Counted from the stretch's first letter, positions 53,820-62,601 are shown. The stretch: DNA of 64,000 bases from Exiguobacterium aurantiacum (GCF_024362205.1 NZ_CP101462.1:400501-464500); one strand, 5' to 3'. Program-made: numbers and translations. Notes: generated from the letters alone by a model not told the origin.

Positions 53820-54065
53820 GTGGCGAAGGAAGAACAAAACGGCTCGGAACAGACCGAGTCCAAAGAGCGGACGGAGCGGAAGCGATTGTCGAACCATCGA
53901 CGTTTTCCGATTTTGTTACGCGTCATCGTTGTCCTGTTGTTGGCTTTCGTGATGCTTGCGATTGGGGCCATCATCGGGTACAGCGTGATTGGCGGAGGCG
54001 AGTGGAAGGACGTGTTCAACATCGACACGTGGCGCCATATCACCGATTTTTGGCTAACATCATAA
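53820..54065 (+). CDS. EpuA-like membrane protein
   Basis: An 81-residue protein: a charged, Glu/Lys-rich cytoplasmic N-terminus (1-30), one membrane helix (about 36-57) and the motif [14 protein letters not shown] at its end, the signature of the EpuA family (often mislabelled 'RNA polymerase subunit beta' in annotations). Its role is unknown; in streptococci it lies near murA. Start is GTG 53820, nine nt after AAAGGA; ATG 53814 is in frame but closer to the site. It is 13 nt upstream of fabZ and shares its promoter. Confidence 0.72.
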   Translation: MAKEEQNGSEQTESKERTERKRLSNHRRFPILLRVIVVLLLAFVMLAIGAIIGYSVIGGGEWKDVFNIDTWRHITDFWLTS

Positions 54066-54078
54066 GGGTGGTGGAACC

Positions 54079-54501
54079 ATGTACACGATTGAACAGATTA
54101 AAGAAGTGATCCCGCATCGGTACCCGTTCTTGCTCATCGACCGAATTCTTGAAGTCGAAGAAGGCAAACGGGCTGTTGGATTAAAGAATGTGACAGCGAA
54201 TGAAGAGTTCTTCAATGGACATTTCCCGGACTATAACGTCATGCCTGGCGTCTTGATCGTCGAAGCGCTCGCGCAAGTAGGCGCGTTCGCGATGCTCAAG
54301 CAAGAGTCGAACCGCGGCAAGCTCGCGTTCTTCGCAGGCATCGACGGATGTCGCTTCAAACGTCAAGTCGTCCCGGGCGATCAATTGCGCCTCGAGGTCG
54401 AGATTTTGAAAGTGCGCGGACCGATCGGTAAAGGACGCGCCGTGGCGACAGTCGATGGAGAAGTTGCTTGTGAAGCGGAACTCACTTTCGCCTTGAAGTG
54501 A
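54079..54501 (+). CDS. fabZ: 3-hydroxyacyl-[acyl-carrier-protein] dehydratase
   Basis: A 140-residue hot-dog fold enzyme that dehydrates 3-hydroxyacyl-ACP to trans-2-enoyl-ACP in fatty acid elongation. The catalytic His48 is in [20 protein letters not shown] (positions 46-65) and the acidic partner is Glu62. The start [21 protein letters not shown] is typical. ATG 54079 follows AAGGGTGG. It is cotranscribed with the EpuA-like gene and the next lipoprotein gene. Confidence 0.95.
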   Translation: MYTIEQIKEVIPHRYPFLLIDRILEVEEGKRAVGLKNVTANEEFFNGHFPDYNVMPGVLIVEALAQVGAFAMLKQESNRGKLAFFAGIDGCRFKRQVVPGDQLRLEVEILKVRGPIGKGRAVATVDGEVACEAELTFALK

Positions 54502-54513
54502 GGAGAGAACGTG

Positions 54514-54963
54514 ATGCGCGTATTGGTGATTGCCTTGATTCTCGGATTGGCGACCATCGTCGGTTGCCAACAAGTGCAAGATGACCAGGTTGAAGAGAAC
54601 GTCGTGTTCGAACAGGACGTCGATGATGCGATGATCGACAAACGGGCCGGCCAATCGGAATCGATTGCCGTCTCGCTCGAGCGGACGAACAGCTCGACGA
54701 TGCTGTTCACGATCCGGATGCTCGAAGACCGTCGCCTCGACCCGACGACAATCATCAGTTATGAGGTTGACGGCGTCCGTGTCCCGATCCCGTTCGGAGA
54801 ACTTGTCGCCGAACGCGAAGGAGACGTTCGAACTTACGTCTATCAAGCGGATTTGAACCCTGACTTATTCGTCACCGAGACGCTTCCACTTTTCCATATC
54901 GGAGAAGAAGGCGAGGCCGAAGTGTCGATGCCGCTCGAGGTTGTGAATTCGACAAATGAATGA
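54514..54963 (+). CDS. Small lipoprotein of unknown function
   Basis: A 149-residue predicted lipoprotein with signal sequence [18 protein letters not shown] and lipidated Cys18. The mature part is acidic and mostly beta-strand by alternation; no motif is recognised. ATG 54514 is 12 nt after the fabZ stop with GAGGAGAG upstream; a GTG immediately before it (54511) is in frame. It is the last gene of the fabZ unit. Confidence 0.75.
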   Translation: MRVLVIALILGLATIVGCQQVQDDQVEENVVFEQDVDDAMIDKRAGQSESIAVSLERTNSSTMLFTIRMLEDRRLDPTTIISYEVDGVRVPIPFGELVAEREGDVRTYVYQADLNPDLFVTETLPLFHIGEEGEAEVSMPLEVVNSTNE

Positions 54964-54967
54964 ACGA

Positions 54968-55002
54968 ACGGATGATTTTTGTCGAAAATCATCCGTTTTT
55001 TT
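54968..55002 (+). terminator. Intrinsic terminator of the fabZ unit
   Basis: A perfect 12-bp stem ACGGATGATTTT / AAAATCATCCGT with a 5-nt loop and T run. Confidence 0.95.
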
Positions 55003-55060
55003 GTGTATTCATCCCTTCATTCGTCCGATACATACAGTAAGGACGATTGGAGGGAATCAT

Positions 55061-56800
55061 ATGAAACGTAACAAACCACAGTCGCTGCAGACCCGGATTT
55101 TGGCGATGATGCTGGCGTTCATCACGCTACTCATCGTCACGTTTGGCGTGTTGCAGTACGTCAGCACGAAACATACAGTGCAGAGCTCGATGCAAGCCGT
55201 CCTGTTGGCGGACGGGGCCCGGATCAGCGAGGCGATCGACGCGGAGGCGTACGCGGCCTTCATGCAAAACCCGACGAAAGATGAACGGTTCGAGCAGTTT
55301 CGGGAACAGCTCGACACGTATCGCATGCAAATCGGGGCGATGTACGTCTATACGCTCGCAGCTGACGGGGACGAACTTCAAATCATCGTCGACGGCATGA
55401 GCGCGGTAGACGCGGTCGATATCGGGACCCCGACGACGGCTACGTCGTTCGAAGATGCCAAAGCGGCGTTTGAAGGCGGGACCGTCACGACGCCGATCGT
55501 CGAAGATCCGGAATACGGGGACTATATGACCGTGCTCGTCCCAATCAAACAAGGCGGGGATGTGATTGGTATCCTTGGAATCGACAAAGGGGCGAGCGAC
55601 GTCGCCGCGGTGACGGAAGACGTATTGCAAGAGAGCTTGCCGCCGATTCTCGTCGGTCTTGTCATCTTGCTCGGGGTCGCCTCGGTCATCATTTGGCGTT
55701 ATCTCGGTTGGAAGCTTCGACCGCTCCGTGAGCTCGAACGCGTCGCGACTCATATCGCGAGCGGCGACTTGGCGACAGCGGCCAGAGAGATGGACAACAT
55801 CCAATTGAAGGCGAACGATGAGATTAAGCGGCTCACCGCCTCGATGGACCAGATGACGAAGATGCTCCGCGATTTGATCTCTGGATTGCAGACGTCCGCC
55901 CAAACGGTGCGCGATGAGAGCGGTAACGTGGCAAGTATCTCGGAAGAAGTGAATGACGCCTCGCGGCAAATCGCCTTTACGATGGAAGAAATCGCGGGCG
56001 GCGTCGAGAATCAGAGTGTGCTCACGATGAAGCTGTACGGGCACATGAATGAGTTCTCGGGACTCGTCGACCAGACGGCGCACGACGGCAACGGCGTGAG
56101 TGAACAGGCAGAAGTCGTCAGTCGGGTGACAGCCGAAGGACTTGAACTGATGGAGGATGCCGTCGGCAAGATGACGAACATCCATCTGCAAGTGCGCGAG
56201 TCGCAAGGCCAGGTGAAGGACTTTGAACAACAAGCGGACGAAGTGACGGCGCTCGTCACGATAATCCGTCAAATCTCGGAACAGACGAACTTGCTCGCTT
56301 TGAACGCGGCCATCGAGGCGGCCCGCGCCGGTGAGCACGGGAAAGGGTTCGCCGTCGTCGCCTCCGAGATTCGCAAACTATCGAACAGCGTCGCCCGATC
56401 GGTCAGTGAGATCTCAGAAATCGTCGGCAGCGTCAAACGAAACTCGATCGCGCTCGGCGAGACGTTCACGGACAGCATGCACGCCGCCGAGGACGGCAAG
56501 CGGACGCTCGAGGAGACGAAGCGCGCCTTCAACGAGATCGAGCAGAGTGTGAACGAGATGCAGCGCCTGACGAACTCGATGCAAGGGCAACTCGGACGCG
56601 TCAAGACGAACCAAGACGACATCAAACGCGGTCTGTCGGATATCGCGTCCATCTCGGAAGAGAGCACGGCCGGCAACGAAGAAGTGGCCGCCTCGACCGA
56701 ACAGATGTCGGCGACGAGCGAGACGATGAACCGGCTCGTCAAAGACTTGTCGCACACGGCCGAGGACATGCAACGCATGAGCCGGCAATTCAAATTGTAA
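55061..56800 (+). CDS. Methyl-accepting chemotaxis protein
   Basis: A 579-residue chemoreceptor with helix 1 (about 13-33), an extracytoplasmic sensor (about 34-188) with a single-Cache/PAS-like end ([16 protein letters not shown] near 170), helix 2 (about 192-212), HAMP (about 213-268) and a signalling domain to 579. The hairpin tip [20 protein letters not shown] (in 407-430) binds CheA/CheW. Gln/Glu pairs for methylation flank it. It lacks a C-terminal CheR pentapeptide. ATG 55061 follows GGAGGGAATC; the frame is open further upstream but over the fabZ-unit terminator. A motile cell is implied, in agreement with flhO-flhP. Confidence 0.93.
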   Translation: MKRNKPQSLQTRILAMMLAFITLLIVTFGVLQYVSTKHTVQSSMQAVLLADGARISEAIDAEAYAAFMQNPTKDERFEQFREQLDTYRMQIGAMYVYTLAADGDELQIIVDGMSAVDAVDIGTPTTATSFEDAKAAFEGGTVTTPIVEDPEYGDYMTVLVPIKQGGDVIGILGIDKGASDVAAVTEDVLQESLPPILVGLVILLGVASVIIWRYLGWKLRPLRELERVATHIASGDLATAAREMDNIQLKANDEIKRLTASMDQMTKMLRDLISGLQTSAQTVRDESGNVASISEEVNDASRQIAFTMEEIAGGVENQSVLTMKLYGHMNEFSGLVDQTAHDGNGVSEQAEVVSRVTAEGLELMEDAVGKMTNIHLQVRESQGQVKDFEQQADEVTALVTIIRQISEQTNLLALNAAIEAARAGEHGKGFAVVASEIRKLSNSVARSVSEISEIVGSVKRNSIALGETFTDSMHAAEDGKRTLEETKRAFNEIEQSVNEMQRLTNSMQGQLGRVKTNQDDIKRGLSDIASISEESTAGNEEVAASTEQMSATSETMNRLVKDLSHTAEDMQRMSRQFKL

Positions 56801-56819
56801 ACAGTCTCAAGTCAGACAG

Positions 56820-56862
56820 ACCTCCGTTGCGTCCGTTATACTAGGCGCAAGGGAGGTTTTTG
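56820..56862 (+). terminator. MCP terminator that contains the next gene's promoter and ribosome site
   Basis: ACCTCC-g-TTGCG (56820-56831) pairs with CGCAA-g-GGAGGT (56846-56857), followed by TTTTT. The 14-nt loop holds a TATACT -10 candidate (56837-56842) and the 3' arm is the GGGAGG ribosome site of the C45-type gene. Read-through RNA would hide the ribosome site; RNA started from the loop promoter would not. Confidence 0.65.
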
Positions 56863-56863
56863 C

Positions 56864-57913
56864 ATGCAACGTGTCTCTAGTGAACTCACACAATTCCGCG
56901 GCAGTCATTATGATTTTGGCCGCTTTCAAGGCAAATACATCAAACGTAGTAAACTGCTCGAGAACCGGACCGACCAGTGGAAGCTCCGCGTCCCGCGCTT
57001 TGAGATTGACGAGCGCGAAGCGAAGCAGGCGTTCGACCGGTTCGCCCCGAAGATTTGGGAAGAATTGCTCGGCCTGCAGGACGAGCTCGAGTTGACGCTC
57101 GCCGACACGCTCCTTCACTTCGGTCATTTCCGGGTTAATAATCCGGTCAGCGGCTGTTCGATTTTGACGGGGGACAACTTCCTCGTCCGCAACTATGACT
57201 ATCACCCGATGACGTACGATGGCCGCTATAACGTGTTCCAACCAGATGAGGGTTACGCCGTCATCGGCCCCGTCTCCCGTGTTACCGGTCGGATGGACGG
57301 GATGAACGAGAAAGGGCTCGCCATGGGCTACAATTTCATCAACCGCCGCCGGCCCGGGGATGGGTTCGTCTGCCAGATGATCGGTCGGATGATTCTCGAG
57401 ACGTGCGTCACGGTCGAAGAGGCGGTCGATTTACTGCAAGAAATCCCGCACCGTGGCTCGTTCACATACGTTGTCCACGACAAGTCGTCGAAAACACGCG
57501 TCATCGAGGCGACGCCGCGCGACATTCGCGTCCGCGAGTCGAACATCTGCACGAACCATTTCGAACTGTTGCAGCACGAGAACCGTTACCATCTCGACGA
57601 CTCGACGCGTCGGATGATGGAAATCAAGATGTATCAACATATCGTCCAAGACGCCGAGAGCGCGTTCCGACTCATGAACGACTCGGACAAGGGCGTCTTC
57701 TCGGAGCTGTATAAGAGCTGGGCTGGCACGATTCATACGGCCGCTTACTTCCCGGAGACGCTCGAGACGTGGTTCGCCCTCGGCGGCGACCGCGACCCGG
57801 TCATCTTTGATTTTCAGGAGTGGCTCGACGGCAAGGACTTCGATTTACATGCCCTCGACGGGGAGATCGCGACCGATATCGAGTTCGCGAACACCGTCCA
57901 ACTGTGGCGTTAA
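56864..57913 (+). CDS. C45-family Ntn-hydrolase (acyl-CoA:6-APA acyltransferase-like)
   Basis: A 349-residue protein of the C45/choloylglycine-like Ntn-hydrolase group. It opens with the FRGSHYDFGRFQGKYI type start (near 11-26) common to the family. The nucleophile is probably Cys98 in VSGCSILTGDNFLVRNYDYH (positions 95-114), freed by autocatalytic cleavage before it; the RNYDYHP and GMNEKGLAMGYNFINRR motifs form the pocket. Such enzymes hydrolyse amides or move acyl groups; the true substrate is not known. ATG 56864 lies seven nt after GGGAGG, which is also the terminator arm of the MCP gene. Confidence 0.85.
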   Translation: MQRVSSELTQFRGSHYDFGRFQGKYIKRSKLLENRTDQWKLRVPRFEIDEREAKQAFDRFAPKIWEELLGLQDELELTLADTLLHFGHFRVNNPVSGCSILTGDNFLVRNYDYHPMTYDGRYNVFQPDEGYAVIGPVSRVTGRMDGMNEKGLAMGYNFINRRRPGDGFVCQMIGRMILETCVTVEEAVDLLQEIPHRGSFTYVVHDKSSKTRVIEATPRDIRVRESNICTNHFELLQHENRYHLDDSTRRMMEIKMYQHIVQDAESAFRLMNDSDKGVFSELYKSWAGTIHTAAYFPETLETWFALGGDRDPVIFDFQEWLDGKDFDLHALDGEIATDIEFANTVQLWR

Positions 57914-57916
57914 CAC

Positions 57917-57953
57917 AAACAAGCAGCGGCTCATGATGAGTCGCTGCTTGTTT
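57917..57953. terminator. Bidirectional terminator between C45 hydrolase and GNAT
   Basis: AAACAAGCAGCG pairs with CGCTGCTTGTTT across a 13-nt loop; the 3' part includes the end of the GNAT coding region on the minus strand. Confidence 0.88.
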
Positions 57954-58401
57954 CGTTGAATCGAATCACGTGACTTGAAGTCGAGGTATTGTATGGGATG
58001 AAGCCGAGCGATTCATAGAACTGTGCCCCTTGCGTCGTATATGTCCGGAGAATGACGGTGAGGAAGGTCCGTTTCGCTTCGAGCAATAATGCGTTCGCGA
58101 GGCGTCTCCCGATACCTTGTCTGCGATAATCCGGCAAGATATAAAACCGTCTCAACCGCCCGACCGGAAATCCTAGAGAATATGGGTCTTGATTCAATCC
58201 TCCGATACCGAGCAAATTGCCAGAGGCGTCAAAAACACCTAGCAGACACTCGCCGGGTTGATTGAACCGGTTGCGTCCATCTCGAAAGTCATCCACCAAT
58301 CGGTCGAGCATACGAAAGCCTTCCTGACGACTGGCGACAAGCGAGTCGGTCAAATCGACGTGGTTGAGGTCAAAAATGTGTCGAATCGAATAGGGGGTCA
58401 T
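57931..58401 (-). CDS. GNAT-family N-acetyltransferase
   Basis: A 156-residue acetyltransferase. The acetyl-CoA-binding motif RRFYILPDYRRQGIGRRLAN (R/QxxGxG/A, near 89-108) and the C-terminal YESLGFIPYN are typical. The acceptor is unknown. Start is ATG 58401; GGAG lies about ten nt upstream, and the frame is open further upstream without a better site. It is divergent from the small membrane protein at 58478. Confidence 0.85.
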   Translation of the reverse strand: MTPYSIRHIFDLNHVDLTDSLVASRQEGFRMLDRLVDDFRDGRNRFNQPGECLLGVFDASGNLLGIGGLNQDPYSLGFPVGRLRRFYILPDYRRQGIGRRLANALLLEAKRTFLTVILRTYTTQGAQFYESLGFIPYNTSTSSHVIRFNETSSDSS

Positions 58402-58477
58402 GGTCTCATCTCCATTCGCGTGTCGGGCGGTACAGTTTTCTGTAAAACCGGGAATACTCATAGCAGGAGGGATTCAG

Positions 58478-58756
58478 ATGAAACGAATCGGATTATTAGC
58501 CATCATGCTCAGTTTGATGCTCGTCCTCGGCGGCTGTGTGCCGGGCGACGGGACGTACACGACCGACCCGGCCGGATTCTTTTGGGGCGTCTGGCACGGT
58601 TGGATTGCACCGGTGTCACTCATTTTAGGATTGTTCAATGACACGTATCGCGTCTATGAGGTGAACAACACCGGCTGGTTCTATGATTTAGGGTTCTATA
58701 TCGCCATCATCAGCGGATTTGGCGGGGTAGCCGTGACACGGAAGAGCCGGGGATGA
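58478..58756 (+). CDS. Small membrane protein of a conserved unknown family
   Basis: A 92-residue protein with a signal-like first helix (LLAIMLSLMLVLGGCV; Cys20 may be lipidated), a conserved AGFFWGVWHGWIAPVSLI stretch (about 32-49) and a last helix (LGFYIAIISGFGGVAV). Proteins with the 'FFxGxWHGxIxPxSLI' pattern are common in Bacillales and other bacteria, without known function; this recognition is from memory. ATG 58478 follows GGAGGG. It ends three nt from the stop of the convergent methyltransferase, with no terminator between them. Confidence 0.72.
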   Translation: MKRIGLLAIMLSLMLVLGGCVPGDGTYTTDPAGFFWGVWHGWIAPVSLILGLFNDTYRVYEVNNTGWFYDLGFYIAIISGFGGVAVTRKSRG

Positions 58757-58758
58757 CG

Positions 58759-59385
58759 TTAGACTGGCTTTCGTCCCGTCACGGCGACCGTATGATAATC
58801 GCGCGAGTCAGGTCCTCGGCGTTCTTGAACGTCAATGAACCCGAGCGCAGAAGCAGCAGGAATCAACTGTTCCCGCACGATTGCCGTGATACCGTCCCAG
58901 TTCACGTCACCTTTCCCATCACAGTACGTGATGACGAATGACCCGCCTGGTTTGAGGACACGGTCGATGGAGGCAAGCACCGCGGGTACGTCTTCCCAAA
59001 AGTAGAGCGTATGGATGCTGAAGACGTGGTCAAACTGTTCGTCTTGGAACGGAATCGTCCCGATGTTTCCTTCGACGACAGCAGCCCGTTGTCCGCGGAC
59101 GGCCGCGCGATTCCGTCGGAGCGCCGAGCGGACGATGGTCGCGGAACGGTCGAGCCCGGTCACATGTATTGTGTCGTCCGTCTGAAGTAGCCGAGCCAGT
59201 GCGTCCCCAGCACCGCATCCGAGGTCGAGGATGCGGTCGTTTGGTTTAATCTGAAGTTGCTCAATCGTCCAATCGACTTCGACCCGGTGTTGACGCACCA
59301 TCTTCTCACCGATATACGTCCCGACGATACCGCGTGGGTTTTCGTATTGACTGTCAATCCATGTTTGGAGACGTGTGAAGCGCAT
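58759..59385 (-). CDS. Class I SAM-dependent methyltransferase
   Basis: A 208-residue methyltransferase. SAM motif I is ILDLGCGAGDAL near 52, motif II region VVEGNIGTIPFQDEQFDHVF near 103-122 and post-II VLKPGGSFVITY near 143. It is of the small-molecule/UbiE-like type; substrate unknown. ATG 59385 follows AAAGGA; a TTG directly before it is in frame. It is divergent from the photolyase gene, with about 75 nt between starts. Confidence 0.85.
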   Translation of the reverse strand: MRFTRLQTWIDSQYENPRGIVGTYIGEKMVRQHRVEVDWTIEQLQIKPNDRILDLGCGAGDALARLLQTDDTIHVTGLDRSATIVRSALRRNRAAVRGQRAAVVEGNIGTIPFQDEQFDHVFSIHTLYFWEDVPAVLASIDRVLKPGGSFVITYCDGKGDVNWDGITAIVREQLIPAASALGFIDVQERRGPDSRDYHTVAVTGRKPV

Positions 59386-59459
59386 CAAACCATTCCTTTC
59401 TGTACGGACCAGATGTAAATTGAGTGTAGCATAACCATTTTGGGAGGGGAGTTGAATCG

Positions 59460-60938
59460 ATGCGTTCCTTTTGGATTTTCGGCAATCAATTGTCGCATGA
59501 GCTCGAGCTATTCGAGCACGTCGAGAGCGATGACGTCATCGTCATGATCGAGGCGACGTCTCGGGCGACGTGGCGGCCGTACCATAAACAAAAACTCGTC
59601 CTCATCTTCTCGGCGATGCGTCATTTCGCCGAGGAACTGCGAGAAAAGGGCTACAAGGTCGACTATCATGAGGCCGACTCGTTCCAAGACGCATGGGACG
59701 ACCACTTCAAACGGTACGAACCGGAAGAGATTCATTACACAGCCGTCACCGACGCCGCGATGGAGAAGAAGTTAAAACAGTTCGGTCAGAAGCACAAGCT
59801 CGTTGAACATTCGGACGTGCCGCTCTTCTTTTTAACGAAACAGGAGGCCGTCGACACGATTGGCGATGCGCCGTGGCGGATGGACCGGTTCTATCGCCAT
59901 ATGCGGAAACGGTTCGAGGTGTTGCTCGAGGACGGGAAACCACGAGGCGGGAAATGGTCGTTCGACGCGGACAACCGCCAGCCGCCGAAAGACGGGCTGA
60001 CGTTCCCGGCACCGATTCACTTCCGACCGGACGCGATCACAAAAGACATCATTGAAAAAGTAGAGCGAGATTTCGCCGACCATCCGGGCGACATCACCCC
60101 GTTCGTCTGGCCGGTGACGCACAGTGAGGCACACCGGGCACTGAAACGGTTCGTCAAGGAGCGGCTCGAGACGTTCGGTCCGTATCAGGACGCGATGCTG
60201 TCGGACAATCAAGAGATGTCACACAGCCTGTTGTCCGCGGCCATCAACATCGGACTGCTGACACCGGACGAAGTCGTCCAGGCAGCTGTGGAGTCAGAGG
60301 CGCCACTCGCCTCGGTCGAAGGGTTCGTCCGTCAAATCCTCGGCTGGCGGGAATATATGCGCGCCGTCTACGAGGCCTCGATGCCGGGATACGAATCGGT
60401 CAACACGTTCAAGCATGAGCGCGACTTGCCATACTATTTCTGGGACGCCGAGACGAACATGAACTGCATCCACCAGAGTGTGAAGCCCGTCATCGAGAAG
60501 GCGCACAACCATCACATCCAGCGTCTCATGGTGCTCGGCAACTTCGCGACACTGTTCGAGGTGTCACCGCAACAGACGAGCGACTGGTTCAACGAGATGT
60601 ATATCGATGCCTACGACTGGGTCGTGTTGCCGAACGTGCTCGGGATGGCGCTCCATGCCGACGGCGGGAAGCTCGCGACGAAACCGTATATCGCCTCGGG
60701 TAAGTATATTGACAAGATGAGCGACTACTGTAAAGGCTGCAAGTACAACCCGAAACATACGACCGAAGCGGACGCTTGTCCGTTCAACGCCCTCTATTGG
60801 AACTTCATCGACAAGCACGAGGAGCGGTTCGCGAAGAACCAACGCATGAAGATGATGGTCCGCAACTGGCAAGGCCGTGATGATGCTGTCAAAGCCGATA
60901 TCTTGGCGAAGGCGAGGCAGACGCTAAAAGATATGTGA
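59460..60938 (+). CDS. Iron-sulfur bacterial (6-4) photolyase/cryptochrome (PhrB type)
   Basis: A 492-residue member of the photolyase-related family with an iron-sulfur cluster (FeS-BCP, PF04244 in its N-terminal half). Residues 1-140 form the antenna-type domain (WIFGNQLSHELELF), the rest the helical FAD domain. The four cluster ligands are Cys336, Cys424, Cys427 and Cys440; their spacing (88, 3, 13) equals that of Cys350/438/441/454 in Agrobacterium PhrB. AHNHHIQRLMVLGN carries the two histidines used in (6-4) lesion repair. It should repair UV (6-4) photoproducts with light energy. ATG 59460 follows GGGAGGGGAG. Confidence 0.92.
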   Translation: MRSFWIFGNQLSHELELFEHVESDDVIVMIEATSRATWRPYHKQKLVLIFSAMRHFAEELREKGYKVDYHEADSFQDAWDDHFKRYEPEEIHYTAVTDAAMEKKLKQFGQKHKLVEHSDVPLFFLTKQEAVDTIGDAPWRMDRFYRHMRKRFEVLLEDGKPRGGKWSFDADNRQPPKDGLTFPAPIHFRPDAITKDIIEKVERDFADHPGDITPFVWPVTHSEAHRALKRFVKERLETFGPYQDAMLSDNQEMSHSLLSAAINIGLLTPDEVVQAAVESEAPLASVEGFVRQILGWREYMRAVYEASMPGYESVNTFKHERDLPYYFWDAETNMNCIHQSVKPVIEKAHNHHIQRLMVLGNFATLFEVSPQQTSDWFNEMYIDAYDWVVLPNVLGMALHADGGKLATKPYIASGKYIDKMSDYCKGCKYNPKHTTEADACPFNALYWNFIDKHEERFAKNQRMKMMVRNWQGRDDAVKADILAKARQTLKDM

Positions 60939-60964
60939 TTGCGAAGAAGTGATAAAAACAAATG

Positions 60965-61000
60965 ACGTGAGCCGGATAAACTTCCTGGCTCACGTTTTTA
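60965..61000 (+). terminator. Intrinsic terminator after the photolyase
   Basis: ACGTGAGCC / GGCTCACGT across a 13-nt loop (extendable by GG/CC) followed by TTTTT. Confidence 0.9.
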
Positions 61001-61024
61001 TAAGAACTTTTATTGATCGAACCA

Positions 61025-61699
61025 TCATGGACTCGGCCAGTCGATGCCAATCTCAGAAAAAGAGATTCTACTTTCTTCAATGCCTTCAACGTCATTCGCG
61101 TTGATGGATTGAATGTCTTCTTCCGATAAGAGAATTTGTCTAGTAGGGTCTTTCAACTTCAAATGATATAGTTTTTCCACCAATGCCAACTGTTCTTCTG
61201 TGAGTTCGAAATTCTCTTCCCAATACTCAAGCGCTGCTTCATACGCTGACGCCTGCACTTCTAAAAGGTCCGCCCCTCGTTCAAGCATGACGTCATAAGG
61301 ATGACTCGAAAATACACTCTGTTCACTTTCCCATAAGACCGTCGTGACAACTGGACGATCTTCTCCATCCACTTCATCAAGCAAGTATTGAAGCGTTTCT
61401 TGTTCAGCCATTTGTTGTATCTGGTCCGAAGCTTCTATGAAATATTGATTTGCGTCTACTGGATTGAAAGCAAAACGTTCGTTTCGGAAACCTGCGACAT
61501 AGATTTCTTGACCGAATGCCACCGTCCCTCTGCTTCCTTGGCCGTCATTGGTGCTGTAGTTGTCACCATCCCACGAATGTTCGTACGCAAGATCAGGAGC
61601 ATCCGCGATAAAAACAGCATGAGCGATGGAGGCGAGGATGCATCCTTCCCATATGTTTTGGCGGGTCCACCCCGGTTCGGTTAATTGGATTTTATTCAT
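61025..61699 (-). CDS. Hypothetical protein of unknown function
   Basis: I do not recognise this 224-residue protein. It has no membrane helix or signal. The N-terminal half is aromatic-rich (GWTRQNIWEGCILASIAH, YEHSWDGDNYSTNDGQGS), the second half helical and acidic, ending in WPSP. Its codons use A/T in third positions far more often than the neighbouring genes, which suggests recent acquisition. ATG 61699 follows AAAAGGAG, and TATAAT lies upstream on the minus strand (61762-61757). It is a single gene between two terminators. Confidence 0.7.
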   Translation of the reverse strand: MNKIQLTEPGWTRQNIWEGCILASIAHAVFIADAPDLAYEHSWDGDNYSTNDGQGSRGTVAFGQEIYVAGFRNERFAFNPVDANQYFIEASDQIQQMAEQETLQYLLDEVDGEDRPVVTTVLWESEQSVFSSHPYDVMLERGADLLEVQASAYEAALEYWEENFELTEEQLALVEKLYHLKLKDPTRQILLSEEDIQSINANDVEGIEESRISFSEIGIDWPSP

Positions 61700-62013
61700 T
61701 TCGACTACTCCTTTTCATTCTCAAGTGAAGACTGTGTTCGATGACCACTCTCCAGTATTATAACGTTTCCGAAACAGCTAAATGGATGTTATTGGGTTTC
61801 GGTTAAATGGTTTGTAAATCTCATTCATGAAAGGTTTACGCTTTTTTGCACACGCTTCACAGCCGCTTTACATTCATCCGGTACGATAGGACTTGTGAGA
61901 CCCCTCATGCCAAGTGAATAGCTATGGTAGAACATTCGAGAGACCAACAGAAGCCCGTACGTCGATGACGTCCAGTTTCTGTTGGTCCTTTTTTCTAGGG
62001 AAGGATGATCCAA
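61700..62013. other. Leader and promoter region of the glpP-ugp operon
   Basis: About 310 nt with no gene. The left part holds the promoter of the minus-strand orphan gene. The right part is the glpP leader, with a TACGAT -10 candidate at 61881-61886 (no clear -35) and a strong terminator at 61942-61994. A near-cre sequence TGAAAGGTTTACGC (61828-61841) deviates from consensus at the central CG. Confidence 0.6.
61942..61994 (+). terminator. Leader terminator of the glpP-ugp operon (GlpP antitermination candidate)
   Basis: GACCAACAGAA (61942-61952) pairs perfectly with TTCTGTTGGTC (61977-61987); the loop contains a second small stem ACGTC/GACGT, and CTTTTTT follows. It lies between the promoter region and glpP. 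In B. subtilis the GlpP protein with glycerol 3-phosphate prevents termination at such leader hairpins, so self-regulation of this operon is inferred. Confidence 0.75.
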
Positions 62014-62601
62014 GTGAATGGAACGCTCCGCACAATCGGACAAGAGAAGATGATCGCCTCAATCAAATCACCGAAACAACTCGAGAAGTTCCTGCAGTCA
62101 GACGTGACGACGACGTTCCTTATGATGGGGACGCTCAGCACGCTCGACCGCTACGTCGCCCATTTGAAGCGTGAGAATCGGACCGTGTTCCTGCACGCCG
62201 AACGCATCAACGGTATCAGTCTCGACAGGGATGGCATCGACTATTTGGCAAAACGGGTCGGCGCCGACGGCATTGTGACGACGAAGGCGTCGGTCATTCA
62301 ACACGCCAAACGGGCCGGTCTGATGACGGTGCAACGCCTGTTCCTTGTCGACTCGGACGCCATCACGTCAGGCATCAAGATGGCGCGAGATCAACAACCA
62401 GACGCGCTCGAACTGATGCCGGGCCTCATCCCGAGCGTCATCGAACACGTCGCGGAAAAAGTCTCGCTGCCAATCGTGACAGGCGGGATGATCCGAAAGC
62501 CGATTCACGTGCATGAAGCGCTCAATCACGGGGCGTTCGCCGTCTCGACCGGGGACGAGCGGCTCTGGTCGTCGCAAGGGACGAAGGAGGATATCATATG
62601 A
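62014..62601 (+). CDS. glpP: Glycerol-3-phosphate responsive antiterminator
   Basis: A 195-residue GlpP. The TIM-barrel-like core has MIASIKSPKQLEKFLQSDV near the start, LHAERINGISLDRDGIDYL near 60, GADGIVTTKASVIQHAKRAG near 82, VQRLFLVDSDAI, LELMPGLIPSV and IVTGGMIRKPIHV. With glycerol 3-phosphate bound, GlpP binds leader RNA and lets transcription pass a terminator; one such terminator is just upstream. GTG 62014 is chosen, nine nt after AGGGAAGG; ATG 62005 touches that site. It overlaps ugpC by four nt, an arrangement different from the glpP-glpFK order of Bacillus. Confidence 0.9.
   Translation: MNGTLRTIGQEKMIASIKSPKQLEKFLQSDVTTTFLMMGTLSTLDRYVAHLKRENRTVFLHAERINGISLDRDGIDYLAKRVGADGIVTTKASVIQHAKRAGLMTVQRLFLVDSDAITSGIKMARDQQPDALELMPGLIPSVIEHVAEKVSLPIVTGGMIRKPIHVHEALNHGAFAVSTGDERLWSSQGTKEDII

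Noticed and set aside
55127-56338. A 403-codon open frame antisense to the chemoreceptor gene
   Set aside because: Rich in Arg/His/Asp as expected from reverse reading of a Glu/Ala-rich coiled coil; no ribosome site; the sense gene is certain.
61828-61841. cre-like TGAAAGGTTTACGC before glpP
   Set aside because: The invariant central CG is missing.
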